Of a DNA stretch of 64,000 nucleotides, positions 50,310-59,669 are shown in pieces (position 1 is the stretch's first letter; the number at the start of each line of letters is the position of its first letter). This stretch comes from Cryomorpha sp963748925 (GTDB lineage: Bacteria > Bacteroidota > Bacteroidia > Flavobacteriales_D > Cryomorphaceae): NCBI GenBank assembly GCA_963748925.1, contig CAVVKG010000010.1, positions 20,741-84,740 on the forward strand, given 5' to 3'. The position numbers and the translations under genes are program-made. The notes below the pieces were generated by a model. That model worked only from the letters and a program-made list of their open reading frames with translations. It made no database searches and was not told the DNA's origin.

Positions 50310-53300
50310 TTATTTTTCTTCGTTATTTTCCTTTGAGAGTGCATTTCGAATACCGAAAAGCCCTTCTGACAATGCCTCCATCTGGTTCAATATCATGCCC
50401 ATTTGGTTGTTATCGCCAAATCCCTTCATTTTCTGGTTCTTCTGAAAAATGGCTTTTAACTCCTCCCACCGTTTTTCTTCTTCACTCGTTTGCCAATCCA
50501 GTAGCGATTTGAATTTTAACAAGTTCGCTTCTGCACTGGTTGTTAATGTTTGAGATTCATTTTCGTAATTGTCCATTATGAGTCTTTTAAGCTCATCTTC
50601 ATTCATAATGGGAGCTACCTTCTCTGCCATTTTATTCATGTTTCTATATGAACCCTGCAACTTAAAGGAAGGCTCTGTGCGGTATTGCTCCTCCATCGCA
50701 GCAGACTGAATGTATTGCTGATTAACTTTTAAGACTACATCCCTTATCTGAATCAATTTTTTCAGGATGTTCACATAATCAGCAATGTCTTCGGCAGAGT
50801 GATTGGATTCAAAATCAATTCCTTCACTTTCGCCTGTTTCGGCAATCTGGATAAAGGTATATAAATCTTGCTGGCTCTTACCGGACAGCTTGCGTAAGGT
50901 TGAGTTTGAGGTGAGGCTATTTTCGATGTAACTTAACTCAAACGCTTTTTTATTTCCTCCCAGGATATCACCCAGGTTGTAGATATCGGCCCGGTTGGCG
51001 AGCATATCAGGAATTTTGAATTTTTCCCCGCTTTCGGTGTATGGATTTCCTGCCATTACAACCGAGACTTTCTTTCCTCTCAGGTCATAGGTTTTGCTCT
51101 TGCCCTTGTATACGCCTTCAATCTTTCTTTGAGCATCGCAGAGAGAAATAAATTTCTGCAGAAATTCGGGACTGCAATGCTGTATATCATCGAGATATAT
51201 CATTACGTTGTCGCCCATTTCCAAACCCAGATTCAATTTCTCAATTTCTTCTCTTGCTCCTGAATTTGGCGCATCTGTGGGGTCCAGCGAAGTAACCTCG
51301 TGGCCTATGGCGGGCCCGTTTATTTTTAAGAAAATGACACCCAGCCTGCTGGCAATGTATTCCATCAGTGTGGTTTTACCATAACCCGGCGGAGAAATCA
51401 ATAGCAGCATTCCCATTAAATCGGTTCTCTTATTGGCATCGGCAGTTCCAATTTGCTTAGCCAGGTTATCGCCAATCATGGGGAGGTAAACCTTATTGAT
51501 CAATTGATTGCGCACGAAAGAATTCATTACACGCGGCTTTAACTCATTTAATTTTAACTCCTCGCGATAGGTGTCAATCAATTCTTTTTTCAGGCTTGTA
51601 AATTGCTGATAAGCAGGAACCGTTTTCTCTGTATAATTCCTGAGTCTATTTATAAACTCATGGTAATCAATAGTTAAAACACCATTTTTTATCCGTGAAT
51701 GCTCACCTTGAATTCCTTCAATATCAATTTTTAAGTGCGCATCAACCAATTTAAATTCCTGATTACTTTCGGCTAAAACAAGACCGGTTTCATCAATAAT
51801 CGTATCAAAACTGCCAGATTTGGTTTCCGCGAAAGCGAGCAGCCAACTCCGGATTAAAGTGAATTTTCCTTCCGGGGATTGTATCGAATCTATCGAGTCC
51901 TGATAGTTTTTCTCTTGATTATTGTCGCTGAGGTTCTTCTTAAATTCCTTTTTAAATTCACTAGCATCCTTGCTGATACTGAACTTTCCATTGTCGGTTA
52001 ATTCCACAAATAAATAGCGCGCTGCATCTTTCAGGTTATCCTGTAGAAATACAGACTGATGCACCGAAAAATCAATCATCAGCTTTTCAATTTTTCCAAT
52101 TAATTCGCTGAATGCGTTTGAATTTGGAAATGCTTTAAGGATAATTCCCGCGCCTTTTATTTCACTGTTTAATTTTTCTCTTGTCTCTTTATCCAAAAAT
52201 AAATTCCAAAAATAGATGGCGCCCACCCGCGCTTTTGGGTTGTATTTTAATACGCCACCCTTGATCGTCATTTCCAGAATCTCACGCAAAATTAAACCTG
52301 CGTCTTTATCGTGAACACCCTTGCTATATCCCTCTTCATAGCGGGGTGCTATAAATTTGGTGATAAACTGGTTCAGCTTCTCATCCGGCCATGCGTCGGC
52401 ATCTCTCAGTGCAATTTCTTTCGACGATGCGATCTCATTGAAAATCAAGAAAGCCAAATACTCGGCACGGTAAACAGCGTTATTTTCTGAGATCAATTCT
52501 TGATTCCAGACTTCGCGCGTTGCTAAAAATTTGGGATCTCTAATCTCCTCAAAGAAATTAGTGCCGGTAACATGGTAATACATTGAATTGCTTCGGGGCA
52601 CAATTGTTAAATCGAGTAATTGATTATTTACAGAGAACTTGTGTTTTCCGAAAGAAATCAGGTTCTCACCATCGTACAATTCCGACCTGTCCTTAAGCTG
52701 TCTTACTGCATCTTCTTTTGTTGATTTCAGCTTGCTCTGCACTTCGTCAGCTTTCACGGTATCGCCAAGCCCAATCAACTCCTGTACAATGCTTCTCAGC
52801 TTATCTACCATTAAGTCTGAAGCCATATATCCATTTATGGCATCGAGATTCTCCATCCCTTCGAGCCTATGTTTTACCCCGGCTAATACTCTATCGGCGG
52901 AAGCCTGTAAAGCAGATGTGCGTTTATTCTTCTTCTCGATTAGCTGAACCTTTCGCGCCTCAAAGGCGTTGTAAACTTCAGTTCGCTTCTCGCTAATTTT
53001 ATCTAAAAACCCCTCGAATTCGCTGAACTTTCCTTCCAGCTCTTCGAGTTGAATCATGAGCTTAGTTAAATACTCTTCGCATTTTTCTGCAGTGTCAGAA
53101 ATATCGAGGTAATTAATAATTCCCTGACTGATTAGCTTCAGCTGCGAATGAAACTCAGCTTCGCCTTCAACAAGGAATAGCTCTTTTCGCTTTCTTTTTA
53201 GTGCAGCATTTATTTGGTTGAACGAAGCGTATATCTCTGAAATATTATTAATAATCGTCGTGGTCTGAGTAGCGTCTTCAATCTTGAGATTACTAACAAT

Positions 53301-55208
53301 CTCAATAAGCATCTCAAGCTCTTTCGACGTTTTAAGTACTTCTTCTTCCAGCTCGTTTGCATCAACTACTTTGGTGAGCTTCTCAACCGAGTCGCTGAGT
53401 TGCTTTACCTTTGTGTCGTAATACGATAAGGCTTCCTTATTCAGCAAAAACTTAACGCATTTCTGCGAAAGTTTCTCATTTTCGGCCTTTAGTTTTTCTT
53501 CGTATTGCTCAATTGCGGCTTCGTTAATATACCGGAGTTCTTTGAGGCTGATTACTTGCCCGCGAATGCTTCTGATCTTGGCGAGAAGCTTCACAAACTC
53601 ATCAATATCGGTGAGCTTGGCAATTTTCAGCTCGCGCATCAGAGCGGTTACTTCAGCTTCTACACGCTTAAATTCTTCCTGTGTGTTTTTCTTGATTTTA
53701 ATGACTTTCTCAAACTCATTAATCGCTGAGTCTGCAACGGTTCTAATTTCGGAGAGTGTTTCGCTCAAATTGAAAGCTTCCTTTTTATCGAGCCAGTAAA
53801 ACGAATCTACTATTCCCGTTACTTTCTTAACAATATCAATATAAAGGTTGGCGTAGGAGTCCTTTTTCTTAATCAGATTTAAAACCTCATGACTTTCTGC
53901 CATACCTTTCACGATATCTTTGTTTCCCACTTTCGATAAGAATGAGTCTTCTTTCCCGACAAAATCGGCTACATCGAGCAGGTAAGGGGTTTGCCAAATT
54001 TGAATTGCATGGTGCTTCTGAGCATCATTTTCGCCCTTAAAATAGCACATCTCGCCATTGCTAAAAATGGAATAGCCGTGACAAATAATAGGATTAGCAA
54101 CAGTTTGTGAAATCAAATTGTATGAAAGAAGAATGTATGTTCCCGATTTTCTATTGTAAAAAATATACAGGAAATCTTCTCCATTTGGCGATTCAATGGT
54201 CTTTTCATAAAGCATTGAATTCAGATCGGTGTCAAATATTTTTGATTCGCCGGTTTGTAAATAATACCCTTTCGGGAAAATCACTCCATTATCTTCAGGC
54301 AGCAATACGCAGGCATTCTCAATATCATCTACTCGCATTGCCTGCTGAATTTTCTTGTTGTAGATAATGTAGCGAAACTGGTTTTCCTTATAGGGCTTGA
54401 TCTTCAGGAAGATCAGATTTCCAACAATGGAATACAAGATTTCAGCATCGTGCAATACCTGGTCTTTATAATCAACAGGCTCGTTGAAAATTCCTTTTCC
54501 ATCAGCCGTATTATCTTCTATTTTGATGGTTAAATCGCCACCAACGGTCTCTACAAAAACCTGGTCTTCAATGGAAATATGCGGGTGCACACCATTGCGA
54601 AACATATCGCGGGTAGTCTTCTTCCAGCGGAACTGCTGCTGGTCGGGGAAGCTAAATTCATTTGCTGCTCTGTCTTCTGAGTAAATAAGCTTATCGCCGT
54701 CAATTTGCCATTTAAAAACTTTTATGTCCTCATTTTTGTCTCCGATTTTAAAAATGATGTAGAGGAATGGACCTATTACAGCAAATTTCGCAAACTGGGT
54801 TTGCTTGTAGTATTTGTATAAATTTTCAAAGTCGCGAAGGAAATTCTCATTGTTCAGCAGTTCGAGATCTTTCTTTATAAAACTTCGGTCTTTGTATTGG
54901 TAAACACTGAAAACATCGTTTAGGTGCGTCACCGATTTCAGCCCCATATAAACGTTGTAGCCAAAGATAAAATTATCATCAATGGCCACCATATCACGCG
55001 GAACACAATTGTTTTCAGTCGTGATGCGCTCTGTTGTTAGCAAGGTGGTTTCAATAGCTCCAAATACGTCTTTGCGAGCCTCGTTTAGCTTATCCAGCTT
55101 CGAGCGCAAAGTATCGCCCTGTTTTAAAAGGCGGTCTTTGATAATCTCGTACGTTCCTTGCTCTAAAACGGTGCCCGGCTCTTCTGTATTTTCTTGCTCG
55201 TCTTGCAT
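50310..55208 (-). CDS. Giant AAA-type ATPase (DNA-repair ATPase/DUF3686 family)
   Basis: The 1632 residues start with a beta-rich region (about 40-430, DUF3686-like propeller), then a long helical and coiled-coil part (about 440-870), and a middle region. The AAA module is near the C-terminus: Walker A in LLISPPGYGKTTLMEYIASRL, about residue 1270, and Walker B in NVMIYLDDIQHCSPEFLQKF. The family occurs with flotillin, PspA and YqiJ genes in many bacteria and is named for DNA repair, but its real role is unproven. The gene lies in the same operon as flotillin, after a 139-bp gap that holds a long hairpin. Confidence 0.88.
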   Translation of the reverse strand: MQDEQENTEEPGTVLEQGTYEIIKDRLLKQGDTLRSKLDKLNEARKDVFGAIETTLLTTERITTENNCVPRDMVAIDDNFIFGYNVYMGLKSVTHLNDVFSVYQYKDRSFIKKDLELLNNENFLRDFENLYKYYKQTQFAKFAVIGPFLYIIFKIGDKNEDIKVFKWQIDGDKLIYSEDRAANEFSFPDQQQFRWKKTTRDMFRNGVHPHISIEDQVFVETVGGDLTIKIEDNTADGKGIFNEPVDYKDQVLHDAEILYSIVGNLIFLKIKPYKENQFRYIIYNKKIQQAMRVDDIENACVLLPEDNGVIFPKGYYLQTGESKIFDTDLNSMLYEKTIESPNGEDFLYIFYNRKSGTYILLSYNLISQTVANPIICHGYSIFSNGEMCYFKGENDAQKHHAIQIWQTPYLLDVADFVGKEDSFLSKVGNKDIVKGMAESHEVLNLIKKKDSYANLYIDIVKKVTGIVDSFYWLDKKEAFNLSETLSEIRTVADSAINEFEKVIKIKKNTQEEFKRVEAEVTALMRELKIAKLTDIDEFVKLLAKIRSIRGQVISLKELRYINEAAIEQYEEKLKAENEKLSQKCVKFLLNKEALSYYDTKVKQLSDSVEKLTKVVDANELEEEVLKTSKELEMLIEIVSNLKIEDATQTTTIINNISEIYASFNQINAALKRKRKELFLVEGEAEFHSQLKLISQGIINYLDISDTAEKCEEYLTKLMIQLEELEGKFSEFEGFLDKISEKRTEVYNAFEARKVQLIEKKNKRTSALQASADRVLAGVKHRLEGMENLDAINGYMASDLMVDKLRSIVQELIGLGDTVKADEVQSKLKSTKEDAVRQLKDRSELYDGENLISFGKHKFSVNNQLLDLTIVPRSNSMYYHVTGTNFFEEIRDPKFLATREVWNQELISENNAVYRAEYLAFLIFNEIASSKEIALRDADAWPDEKLNQFITKFIAPRYEEGYSKGVHDKDAGLILREILEMTIKGGVLKYNPKARVGAIYFWNLFLDKETREKLNSEIKGAGIILKAFPNSNAFSELIGKIEKLMIDFSVHQSVFLQDNLKDAARYLFVELTDNGKFSISKDASEFKKEFKKNLSDNNQEKNYQDSIDSIQSPEGKFTLIRSWLLAFAETKSGSFDTIIDETGLVLAESNQEFKLVDAHLKIDIEGIQGEHSRIKNGVLTIDYHEFINRLRNYTEKTVPAYQQFTSLKKELIDTYREELKLNELKPRVMNSFVRNQLINKVYLPMIGDNLAKQIGTADANKRTDLMGMLLLISPPGYGKTTLMEYIASRLGVIFLKINGPAIGHEVTSLDPTDAPNSGAREEIEKLNLGLEMGDNVMIYLDDIQHCSPEFLQKFISLCDAQRKIEGVYKGKSKTYDLRGKKVSVVMAGNPYTESGEKFKIPDMLANRADIYNLGDILGGNKKAFELSYIENSLTSNSTLRKLSGKSQQDLYTFIQIAETGESEGIDFESNHSAEDIADYVNILKKLIQIRDVVLKVNQQYIQSAAMEEQYRTEPSFKLQGSYRNMNKMAEKVAPIMNEDELKRLIMDNYENESQTLTTSAEANLLKFKSLLDWQTSEEEKRWEELKAIFQKNQKMKGFGDNNQMGMILNQMEALSEGLFGIRNALSKENNEEK

Positions 55209-55291
55209 TTATTCAGTTCCTGAATCACGATAAAAATTGAAGTATTTTATCATGTTGTTAATTATTAATGACTTGGAGAGTTGAGTGATTT

Positions 55292-55326
55292 CAGACCTGC
55301 AAAGTTTTTAAAATCTTGCAGGTCTG
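55292..55326. repeat. Widespread-type palindrome between flotillin and ATPase genes
   Basis: CAGACCTGCAA / TTGCAGGTCTG, a perfect 11-bp inverted repeat with a 13-base AT-rich loop. No U-tract follows. Palindromes with this GCAGGTCTG arm are a known kind of mobile intergenic repeat in Bacteroidota. Its place inside an operon may reduce readthrough to the ATPase gene. Confidence 0.65.
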
Positions 55327-55347
55327 TTATATCCTAAAAGCAATTTC

Positions 55348-57492
55348 CTACTTCCTGATTCCCAAGCTATGAGGAGTTTGTTCGCCTATACCCGCAGCCT
55401 TTACAGCTGACAATAGAGAATTAAGCACACCCTGTCTTTGATCGTCACTATTCAACTGCATCATTCTAAATATCAATGCCGTTATGGAAAGGTTCTTCAA
55501 ATCATCTGAAGAAATACCAAACTGATCAACGAGACTACCGATTTTCTCTTTCAATGTGTTCCCGTCAACCCCTTCGAGCAATTGGGTTTTCAATTCACCC
55601 AGAGTGCTACTGTTGTCAATCATGCGCTCAACTGATTTACCGTTGGAAATGGCGCCAATAATTTTGTCAAAGAATACGGTTTCACCGCCTACGATATCGA
55701 TTTTTGCGGTTTTCAAGGCATTGGATATAACTTCCGCCTGCGCATCAGCTATATCTTTCTGAATGCTTATTTGGGCTAGTTCAACTGATTTTTCTTTGTC
55801 CAATCGCAACTTGAATTCCTCATGTTCTTTTCCGACACCATCAAGTTTTTTCATGGCTTCGGCTTTCTTGTGGATTCCTTCCGCTTCCACATCGTATTTC
55901 TCCTTGCTAACTACCGCTTCGGCTAGTCCTTTTTTCTCGTCGGCTATGGCTCTCGCCTCAATAACTGCGGCCTCGGCTTTACCTATTTCCAGATCAGAAA
56001 CAGCTTTCGCATGTTGTTTCTCCTGAATTTCTTTCGCTTCCGCAATTGCGCGCGCTTCAATTACAGCGGCTTCGGCATCTCCCTCTTTCTCTCTCGCAGC
56101 AGCTTTCGCTTCCATAACCTGCGCTTCGGCAATACCGTGAGCTGCCTCTCTGGCGGCTTCGGCATCGGCCATTGTTTTCATGGCTGCCGCACGTTTAATC
56201 GAAGAATCTTCTTCGGCCTGGGCTTCAACCATAACTTGTTTTGCCGTAAATTCTGCTGCTTGGTTGGCTGCTTCGGCTGCTTTGATTTTCTCTACCAGCG
56301 CGGCCTCGGCAGTTTCTTCTGCTTTTGTAACCGCAACCAGTTTCTCACGGTTTGCAAGCGCTCTTGCGCGAGTGTCCTTGATGTTTTCTTCTTCATCAAC
56401 CACCGTTTTTTCTATGGCTACACGCTCGCGAATTACTTCCTGAATGTTTCGCTTTTCAGTTTCAACTGCCTTCTCCTTCTCAATCTGAGCAAGGGTTACT
56501 ACACGCTCTCTCTCTGTTACTTCAAGCAATCTATCTTTCTCTACCCTTTCCGTTTCAACAGCCGCCGTTCTTTCCTTATTCTTTAAAGCAACAATTACTT
56601 CACGTTCTTTATTCTGCTCCGAAATCTGTACTTCCTCTTCAGTAATAATACGCGACCTTTCCGATTTCAAAATCTCTTCTTGCTGCACTTTGGCAATCTC
56701 GGCCTCTTCGCGCGATTTTATATTCGCGATTTCACGTTTCTGTTTCTCTTCCTTCTCTGCAAGTTGTTTATCGAGCTCCAGAATGGCTTCCTGTGCTTCA
56801 ACGTCTTGCTTCTTTATTGTTTTTTGTCTGTCTCTTTCAATCTGATTCGATTGAATTTTCTCACGAGAAGTAATGCTGATAATTTTCTTGATACCTTCTG
56901 CGTCGAGAATGTTGCTTTCGTCCATCTGCGAAAGCGGTGTTTGCTCTAAATAGTCAATGGCGGCATCATCCAGAATAAAGCCATTCAGATCGGTACCGAT
57001 AATATTGATAATCTCTTCTCTAAAGTCGTCCCGCTTGTTGTACAAGTCAACAAAGTCGAACTTCTTACCAATGGTTTTTAACGCTTCCGAAAATTTCGCG
57101 TCAAATAAATCATTCAGTGCCTCAGGATCTGAAGAGCGAATACAGCCTACAGATTGCGCCACCTGGATAACATCTTCCAATGTTTTGTTTACACGAATAA
57201 AGAATGCAACCTTGATGTCGGCTCGCATATTGTCTCTACAAACGAGACCCGCTGCGCCGGCTCTCTCAATCTGAATGGCTTTCAATGAAATATCCATTGT
57301 TTCCATCCTGTGTAGTACCGGAACAATCAAAATTCCATTGAAGGAAACTTTTGTCCCGCCCACTCCGGTTCTTACAATCGCTTGTCCTTGCGATGCTTTT
57401 TTGTACCATCTGGAAATCATAACGATGATTCCGATGATTACGATTACGGCAAAGATGACAATCCCGAAGCCGATACTACCTAACATGTCCAT
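55348..57492 (-). CDS. Flotillin-family SPFH protein (YqiK-like)
   Basis: The 714 residues begin with a membrane helix (about 6-27: IGFGIVIFAVIVIIGIIVMI) and an SPFH domain (about 35-200: GGTKVSFNGILIVPVLHRMETMD, then MRADIKVAFFIRVNK). A very long coiled coil of glutamate-alanine-rich repeats (about 230-560) follows, and then a C-terminal domain. Flotillins organise membrane microdomains in the inner membrane. The partner YqiJ-like protein is encoded just upstream, the same pairing as YqiJ-YqiK in E. coli. Confidence 0.92.
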   Translation of the reverse strand: MDMLGSIGFGIVIFAVIVIIGIIVMISRWYKKASQGQAIVRTGVGGTKVSFNGILIVPVLHRMETMDISLKAIQIERAGAAGLVCRDNMRADIKVAFFIRVNKTLEDVIQVAQSVGCIRSSDPEALNDLFDAKFSEALKTIGKKFDFVDLYNKRDDFREEIINIIGTDLNGFILDDAAIDYLEQTPLSQMDESNILDAEGIKKIISITSREKIQSNQIERDRQKTIKKQDVEAQEAILELDKQLAEKEEKQKREIANIKSREEAEIAKVQQEEILKSERSRIITEEEVQISEQNKEREVIVALKNKERTAAVETERVEKDRLLEVTERERVVTLAQIEKEKAVETEKRNIQEVIRERVAIEKTVVDEEENIKDTRARALANREKLVAVTKAEETAEAALVEKIKAAEAANQAAEFTAKQVMVEAQAEEDSSIKRAAAMKTMADAEAAREAAHGIAEAQVMEAKAAAREKEGDAEAAVIEARAIAEAKEIQEKQHAKAVSDLEIGKAEAAVIEARAIADEKKGLAEAVVSKEKYDVEAEGIHKKAEAMKKLDGVGKEHEEFKLRLDKEKSVELAQISIQKDIADAQAEVISNALKTAKIDIVGGETVFFDKIIGAISNGKSVERMIDNSSTLGELKTQLLEGVDGNTLKEKIGSLVDQFGISSDDLKNLSITALIFRMMQLNSDDQRQGVLNSLLSAVKAAGIGEQTPHSLGIRK

Positions 57493-57648
57493 TTTCTATT
57501 TATTTAAGTGTTTGTCAATATTATAAGTTGCTGATCCAGAATGTTTGAGAACAAGCCTTGACATTTCTTGAAAAGCAAAGATTCTACATTTGTAAATCAC
57601 AGTTTTAATAGCGAGCATAAAGTAGTTCCCAAACTTGATATTCAGTCC

Positions 57649-58296
57649 CTAGTTAATTGTTTCATAAGGTTCTACTATGTAATACTTCCCTAATTCCGAG
57701 TAATTTACAATTAGCAAACTTTCGCCTCTTTTAATTTTTCCATTTTTTGTTTTGATGTTCAGACGATAGCTGGAACCATCAATGTTCACATCGGCTTGGC
57801 CCATTTTTGCGTCTGTTGCGCCGATAACCACTTTCCCAATTCTACCAAGCAAATCTGCATTCTGCTCAGTAGGTTCGTTGAGTTTGCTGAATATTTTCAC
57901 AAACGGAATGGTGAGTGGTTTGGCAATTAAAACGCTGAGAATAAATTCCGGTATCAGAAAAAGAAGTGAAAGTAAAAAAGATTCATTTCCGAGCATGTAA
58001 TTAACCATGACTGATATTGCCCAAAGAGGGATAGCCGTAAATGTGAAGAAAATCATCAACGGAATTTTATCAATGTTAAAGAATGATAGAACATTATTTA
58101 ACCATGAAACTGAAAATTCTGATGTTCCTCCATCGGCATCAATATCGAGATCTGCGTCCAGATCGACATCAACATCAAAAGAGTTAATATCCAACGCTCC
58201 AAAAATCACCAGCAACCAATAGCACATGACAAAAGTCAGGAAAACCGCAGGAATAATATTTACTGGCGAAAAGGTGGCATGAAATAACTCTAACAT
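57649..58296 (-). CDS. YqiJ-like membrane protein with OB-fold (NfeD-related)
   Basis: The 215 residues have a hydrophobic N-terminal helix (ALFLTFVMC-type, about 14-33), an unusual acidic loop FDVDVDLDADLDIDADGG (about 40-58), further helices at about 75-130, and a C-terminal beta-barrel OB fold (LLGRIGKVVIGATDAKMGQA). YqiJ/NfeD proteins assemble with flotillin and stabilise membrane domains. It is 43 bp downstream of the PspA-like gene and 156 bp upstream of flotillin. Confidence 0.85.
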   Translation of the reverse strand: MLELFHATFSPVNIIPAVFLTFVMCYWLLVIFGALDINSFDVDVDLDADLDIDADGGTSEFSVSWLNNVLSFFNIDKIPLMIFFTFTAIPLWAISVMVNYMLGNESFLLSLLFLIPEFILSVLIAKPLTIPFVKIFSKLNEPTEQNADLLGRIGKVVIGATDAKMGQADVNIDGSSYRLNIKTKNGKIKRGESLLIVNYSELGKYYIVEPYETIN

Positions 58297-58339
58297 GCTA
58301 TTTCAAAATTTAATTTCACAGCTTTTTGAATTACCACTA

Positions 58340-59053
58340 TCATTGATTTTTTCCTTTCGCCATTTTTTCTTTAAGGGCAGCCAATTCATCCGAAGCCTTA
58401 CTGGCAACACTGCCTTCCAGCGCCTTGTCGATATCTTGGTCTATACTTCTGCTTTCGTTTGCCATTTCGCCGTAGGATTCCGCCAAAGCTTCTTCCTGAG
58501 CTACTTTTTCTTTCATTCGCTCAAGCAAAGATACCGTACCGGTTGAGTCTATTTGCGCCAGCTGCTTGTTTAAGCTCTTGGTCGCGTTGCTCACTTTCAC
58601 CCTGGCTTTCAGAGTTTTTAGTTCAGCTTCCCACTTGCCAATATTAGACTTAATTGTTTTAACATTTCCCTCTAATTGAGAAACCGATTTTTCGAAACGA
58701 TCTTTCTCGGTAAGAGCAGTCTCTGCCATCTTTGAGTTTTCTGCTTTTTTCATCAAAGCTTCTGTTGCCAAGCGATCTGCTTCAGCGGCTTCAAGCTCTC
58801 CCTTTTCAGCACGCTGAATCAATAGCATCGCTTTTTCTTCGTAGTCCGTTGCATTTTCAGTGTATGTCTCGTTGTCGTTTCTGGCACGAATTGCCATTGC
58901 TTTTACTTCGGCCAAAGCGCGCAAACTTTTATCCAGATCTGCTTTCATGTCGCGAATACCTTGCTCTGTAAGTTTAATCGGGTCTTCCAATTTATCAATG
59001 GCTGAATGTGTTTCGGCCTGTCCTATTTTAAATAATCTTTTTAAAAAATTCAT
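58340..59053 (-). CDS. PspA/IM30-family membrane-remodelling protein
   Basis: The 237 residues are almost wholly coiled-coil: MNFLKRLFKIGQAETHSAIDKLEDPIKL matches the PspA N-terminus, followed by EQGIRDMKADLDKSLRAL and AEKGELEAAEADRLAT. PspA proteins form rods on damaged inner membranes and maintain the proton motive force. It follows the YjfI-like gene by 11 bp, so both are translated together. Confidence 0.9.
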   Translation of the reverse strand: MNFLKRLFKIGQAETHSAIDKLEDPIKLTEQGIRDMKADLDKSLRALAEVKAMAIRARNDNETYTENATDYEEKAMLLIQRAEKGELEAAEADRLATEALMKKAENSKMAETALTEKDRFEKSVSQLEGNVKTIKSNIGKWEAELKTLKARVKVSNATKSLNKQLAQIDSTGTVSLLERMKEKVAQEEALAESYGEMANESRSIDQDIDKALEGSVASKASDELAALKEKMAKGKNQ

Positions 59054-59064
59054 CGTTTAATATT

Positions 59065-59460
59065 TTAGTGTTTAGAAAAGCCAATAAGCTGTTCTGAAAA
59101 TTCTGAAAGCAATAAAGTAAGTGAGTTGATTGAGCCTTCGACCTCGTTCAAATCAAGGTTTTCCATCTGTAGCGTGTCTCTGAAAATCAACTTTGTTCCA
59201 GATTCATCCAAAACAAAAGCACCATGTATAATGTCTCTGTTTTTCTTTAATAAATCTATATAAGTTTCTTTTGGTGCGCTTTTCAATTCGAGAATGTACT
59301 GCTCCATTATTAAAATAGAATCGGCTAAGCCAATCACTAAGTTTTTAATTCCCAGACCTTCATCGTCTATCACAAGAACGCCTTCTGCTTCATCTTCTCT
59401 TGCAATAGAATGACCCAGATCAAGGATATACTCTTTTACTTTATTAAAATCGTCTTTCAT
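59065..59460 (-). CDS. YjfI-like protein (DUF2170)
   Basis: The 131 residues match DUF2170: KEYILDLGHSIAREDEAEGVLV, then LADSILIMEQYILEL, KNRDIIHGAFVLDESGTKLIFRDTLQMENLDLNEVEGSI. The small alpha-beta protein is a common genetic companion of PspA, YqiJ and flotillin genes. Its fold resembles secretion chaperones. It is the first gene of the operon, 11 bp upstream of pspA. Confidence 0.85.
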   Translation of the reverse strand: MKDDFNKVKEYILDLGHSIAREDEAEGVLVIDDEGLGIKNLVIGLADSILIMEQYILELKSAPKETYIDLLKKNRDIIHGAFVLDESGTKLIFRDTLQMENLDLNEVEGSINSLTLLLSEFSEQLIGFSKH

Positions 59461-59492
59461 CTTATTCGTTTTATTTATTGATTAGTTGTTCC

Positions 59493-59500
59493 CAAATGTA
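59493..59500 (-). promoter_or_regulatory. Candidate -7 box (TACATTTG) of the envelope-stress operon
   Basis: TACATTTG on the minus strand matches TAnnTTTG and lies 32 bases before the ATG at 59460. A TTTG at the expected -33 distance is not exact. Confidence 0.5.
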
Positions 59501-59603
59501 AAAAATTATTAAGCCTAAATGGGATGGCAAATTAGTGATTTATGGCGGAGAATAATACTCCGGTGTATAAGTATTTGAAGATCGTTTTGTGTTTCCCATA
59601 TTC

Positions 59604-59668
59604 TTTTTGCTAAATTTACCTCACAATATTAGCAAAAATTTAGCAATTGTACAAATAATTAGCAAAAA
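59604..59668 (+). promoter_or_regulatory. Operator repeats upstream of the XRE gene
   Basis: TTTTTGCTAA (59604-59613) is a perfect inverted copy of TTAGCAAAAA (59629-59638). Further direct copies are TTAGCAA (59640-59646) and TTAGCAAAAA (59659-59668), the last ending just before the ATG at 59670. This cluster fits autorepression by the XRE protein; binding at the last copy would block translation start or transcription. Confidence 0.6.
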
Positions 59669-59669
59669 T

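Noticed and set aside
56011..56586. 191-codon plus-strand frame opposite flotillin
   Set aside because: It arises from the reverse complement of the Glu/Ala-rich coiled coil and is rich in Phe, Cys and Arg; not a real gene.
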